Shown one piece after another: positions 41,541-43,116 of a DNA stretch of 43,116 bases (position 1 is the stretch's first letter; the number at the start of each line of letters is the position of its first letter). The stretch is from K189A clade bacterium (lineage in GTDB: Bacteria; Pseudomonadota; Gammaproteobacteria; Pseudomonadales; Azotimanducaceae). Both the position numbers and the translations under genes were made by a program. The DNA lies in contig JABBAY010000220.1 of the NCBI GenBank assembly GCA_018607725.1, forward strand, positions 1 through 43,116. The letters run 5' to 3'. Below the pieces are notes generated by a model that worked only from the letters and a program-made list of their open reading frames with translations, was not told the DNA's origin and made no database searches.

Positions 41541-42179
41541 ATGCTAAGAATTACAGAGATATTCTACTCGCTCCAGGGTGAAGCAAGAACCAGTGGCTTG
41601 CCGACGGTGTTCGTGCGCTTGACGGGCTGTCCGTTACGCTGCCAGTACTGCGACACAGCCTATGCTTTCAGTGGCGGCACCATGACTTCGATGGAGCAAG
41701 TGCTCGAGCAGGTGGCGGGCTTTGGTGCTCGTTACGTGACGGTAACTGGCGGTGAACCATTGGCCCAGTCAGCCTGTTTGCCGTTGTTGGTGAGCCTATG
41801 CGATGCGGGTTATCAGGTGTCTCTTGAAACCAGTGGCGCACTAGATATTGCCGGCGTCGATCCAAGAGTCTCGATTGTCCTAGATCTGAAGACACCTGGT
41901 TCTGCCGAGGTGAGCCGCAATCTATACGCCAATTTGGCCTTGCTGGCGAACAAGGATCAGGTAAAGTTTGTGATTTGCGATCGGCAGGACTTCAGTTGGG
42001 CCAGTTTTAAAGTGCGCGAATATGAGCTGTTGGATCGTGTGGGCGATGTGTTGTTTTCGCCTAGTGTCGGCCAACAGGACGCTACCGAATTGGCGGAATG
42101 GATTCTCGCTGAGCGACTGCCGGTCAGATTTCAGATGCAATTGCACAAGATACTCTGGGGAGATAAGCCTGGTGTCTGA
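41541..42179 (+). CDS. queE: 7-carboxy-7-deazaguanine synthase QueE
   Basis: The 212-residue radical-SAM enzyme makes 7-carboxy-7-deazaguanine from 6-carboxytetrahydropterin, an early step in queuosine synthesis. The CxxxCxxC cluster motif is in [17 protein letters not shown], followed by [14 protein letters not shown]. The short length is that of the proteobacterial form. It overlaps queC by 8 bp, so the two genes are coupled. It is not the same enzyme as pyruvate formate-lyase activase, its nearest look-alike. Confidence 0.93.
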   Translation: MLRITEIFYSLQGEARTSGLPTVFVRLTGCPLRCQYCDTAYAFSGGTMTSMEQVLEQVAGFGARYVTVTGGEPLAQSACLPLLVSLCDAGYQVSLETSGALDIAGVDPRVSIVLDLKTPGSAEVSRNLYANLALLANKDQVKFVICDRQDFSWASFKVREYELLDRVGDVLFSPSVGQQDATELAEWILAERLPVRFQMQLHKILWGDKPGV

Positions 42180-42879
42180 TGCGCCTACTACTCAGCCCCG
42201 AGCGGTCGTATTGTTGTCTGGTGGCCTGGACTCTGCGACAACCCTGGCGATGGCTCAGGCTGACGGTTTTGAGTGTTTTTGCCTGAGCTTTGACTATGGC
42301 CAGCGCCATTTAACGGAAATTCGTTTCGCCGGTCAGATAGCTTCAAAGCGTGCGGCTCACCATAAAGTGGTGTCGGTGGATATCGCCGGGTTTGGTGGTT
42401 CGGCACTGACAGACCGGAATATAGCGGTTCCAACTGTCGCTGCTACGGGAGATTCGTCAGACATTCCGGTGACTTATGTGCCGGCTAGGAATACAGTATT
42501 TCTGGCTTATGCTCTCGCCTATGCCGAGGTGCTAGGGGCTCTGGATATCTTTATCGGTGTCAATGCGGTTGATTACTCCGGATATCCTGATTGCCGTCCT
42601 GAATTTATCCAGGCCTTTGAGACCATGGCAAACCTGGCGACCCGTATCGGTGTCGAAGGTGGGCGTCTGCGCATTCATACGCCACTGATTGCGTTGAGTA
42701 AGGAGGCGATTATCCAGGCCGGTCTGGGTCTTGGCGTTGATTATGGACAAACTGTCTCTTGCTATCAGTTGGATGAGTCTGGTGGCGCGTGCGGAGAGTG
42801 TGATAGTTGTAGAATTCGCCGAGCAGGCTTTGAGGCGGCTGGTGCACCTGATCCTACCCGTTATTTTCTTCGAGGCTAA
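42172..42879 (+). CDS. queC: 7-cyano-7-deazaguanine synthase QueC
   Basis: The GTG at 42172 ([20 protein letters not shown]) overlaps the queE stop, with GGAG nine bases upstream; the reading from 42022 runs inside queE and is rejected. The 235-residue ATP-dependent enzyme turns 7-carboxy-7-deazaguanine into the nitrile preQ0. The PP-loop [43 protein letters not shown] and the zinc site [18 protein letters not shown] are all visible. It is the last gene in the window. Confidence 0.95.
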   Translation: MSDAPTTQPRAVVLLSGGLDSATTLAMAQADGFECFCLSFDYGQRHLTEIRFAGQIASKRAAHHKVVSVDIAGFGGSALTDRNIAVPTVAATGDSSDIPVTYVPARNTVFLAYALAYAEVLGALDIFIGVNAVDYSGYPDCRPEFIQAFETMANLATRIGVEGGRLRIHTPLIALSKEAIIQAGLGLGVDYGQTVSCYQLDESGGACGECDSCRIRRAGFEAAGAPDPTRYFLRG

Positions 42880-42974
42880 ATAGCCCTTCGGCCGCCTAGT
42901 TCAAGCTGTGGCCTTGATTCAGCGATAGAAGCACGACAACTGTGGGCAAATACGGACGTGGCGATTACCAGGAA

Positions 42975-43013
42975 AAGCTATCGACCTAAGCTATCGACCT
43001 AAGCTATCGACGG
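42975..43013. repeat. 13-bp tandem repeat AAGCTATCGACCT, three copies
   Basis: Units begin at 42975, 42988 and 43001; the first two are identical and the third differs in the last two bases (GG for CT). It lies in the 237-bp region after queC (42880-43116), which contains no gene I can support. Confidence 0.85.
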
Positions 43014-43071
43014 AAGGGTTCTTTAGTCGCGCCCATCAACGCGTTTATCCTTAGGAGAGGTAAAGCAGGCT

Positions 43072-43116
43072 GGGCAAAGGAGACTGGGCAAAGGAGACTG
43101 GGCAAAGGAGACTGGG
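43072..43116. repeat. 14-bp tandem repeat GGGCAAAGGAGACT, three copies running off the window
   Basis: Identical units start at 43072, 43086 and 43100, followed by GGG at the window edge, so the array probably continues. The unit contains AAAGGAG but no start codon follows within it. An unrelated 13-bp array lies 58 bp upstream. Confidence 0.88.

Noticed and set aside
42975-43116. CRISPR array
   Set aside because: The repeat units are 13-14 bp, directly adjacent without spacers, and no cas gene is nearby; these are simple tandem repeats.
1-43116. tRNA genes, riboswitches, insertion sequences or prophage genes
   Set aside because: I looked for cloverleaf stems, transposase motifs and known riboswitch cores in the intergenic regions and found none that I could support.

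Overview
The window looks like a piece of the main chromosome of a free-living, probably marine, gammaproteobacterium. The strongest evidence is the right half. It has the order fmdB-type gene, aspS, yebC, ruvC, ruvA, ruvB, tolQ, tolR, tolA, tolB, pal, cpoB, queE, queC, which is the arrangement known from Pseudomonas and relatives. The left half also carries typical gammaproteobacterial genes (metR, rhlB, miaE, short type-2 argC). Base composition looks even throughout. I see no insertion sequence, phage gene, tRNA, rRNA or CRISPR array.

Layout. 1-6500: an HD phosphohydrolase divergent from metR, a minus-strand PNPOx-like oxidase and VOC protein, two small hypotheticals, a TauD-type dioxygenase and an alpha/beta hydrolase. 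6601-9647: a three-gene TRAP transporter. 9877-11157: an ammonium transporter behind a sigma-54-type promoter. 11286-20816: eleven minus-strand genes packed head to tail: GNAT, a halohydrin-dehalogenase-like SDR, DUF2237, cupin, rhlB, aminotransferase, argC, epoxide hydrolase, glycosyltransferase-like protein, miaE and a carboxylesterase. 21197-28546: mostly plus-strand acyl-CoA genes (CaiB/BaiF racemase, prpE, SDR), a basic hypothetical protein, an ABM protein, a YihY membrane protein and a TlpA-like lipoprotein, with an ArsC-like gene on the other strand. 28575-31040: proS and an HU-like protein with a histone-like tail, both minus strand. 31362-42879: DNA repair, the Tol-Pal envelope machine and queuosine biosynthesis. 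42880-43116 is non-coding and rich in tandem repeats.

Three points stand out. First, the SDR at 11887-12570 carries both sequence signatures that define halohydrin dehalogenases (T-x4-F/Y-x-G and S-x12-Y-x3-R). An epoxide hydrolase is encoded in the same minus-strand run, so haloalcohol to epoxide to diol is a plausible local route. Second, the minus strand of 2254-2515 looks like an undescribed small transcript. It has a 13-nt perfect complement of the 16S rRNA 3' end directly after the stop of a 23-codon ORF, no normal start codon at the usual distance, and a strong terminator. Third, a 33-codon ORF at 30471-30572 has a good ribosome binding site and an immediate terminator.

Regulatory signals recognised by eye include a perfect MetR box before metR, a sigma-54 promoter before amtB and several factor-independent terminators. 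Functions are assigned from motifs and remembered family knowledge; no database search was run.
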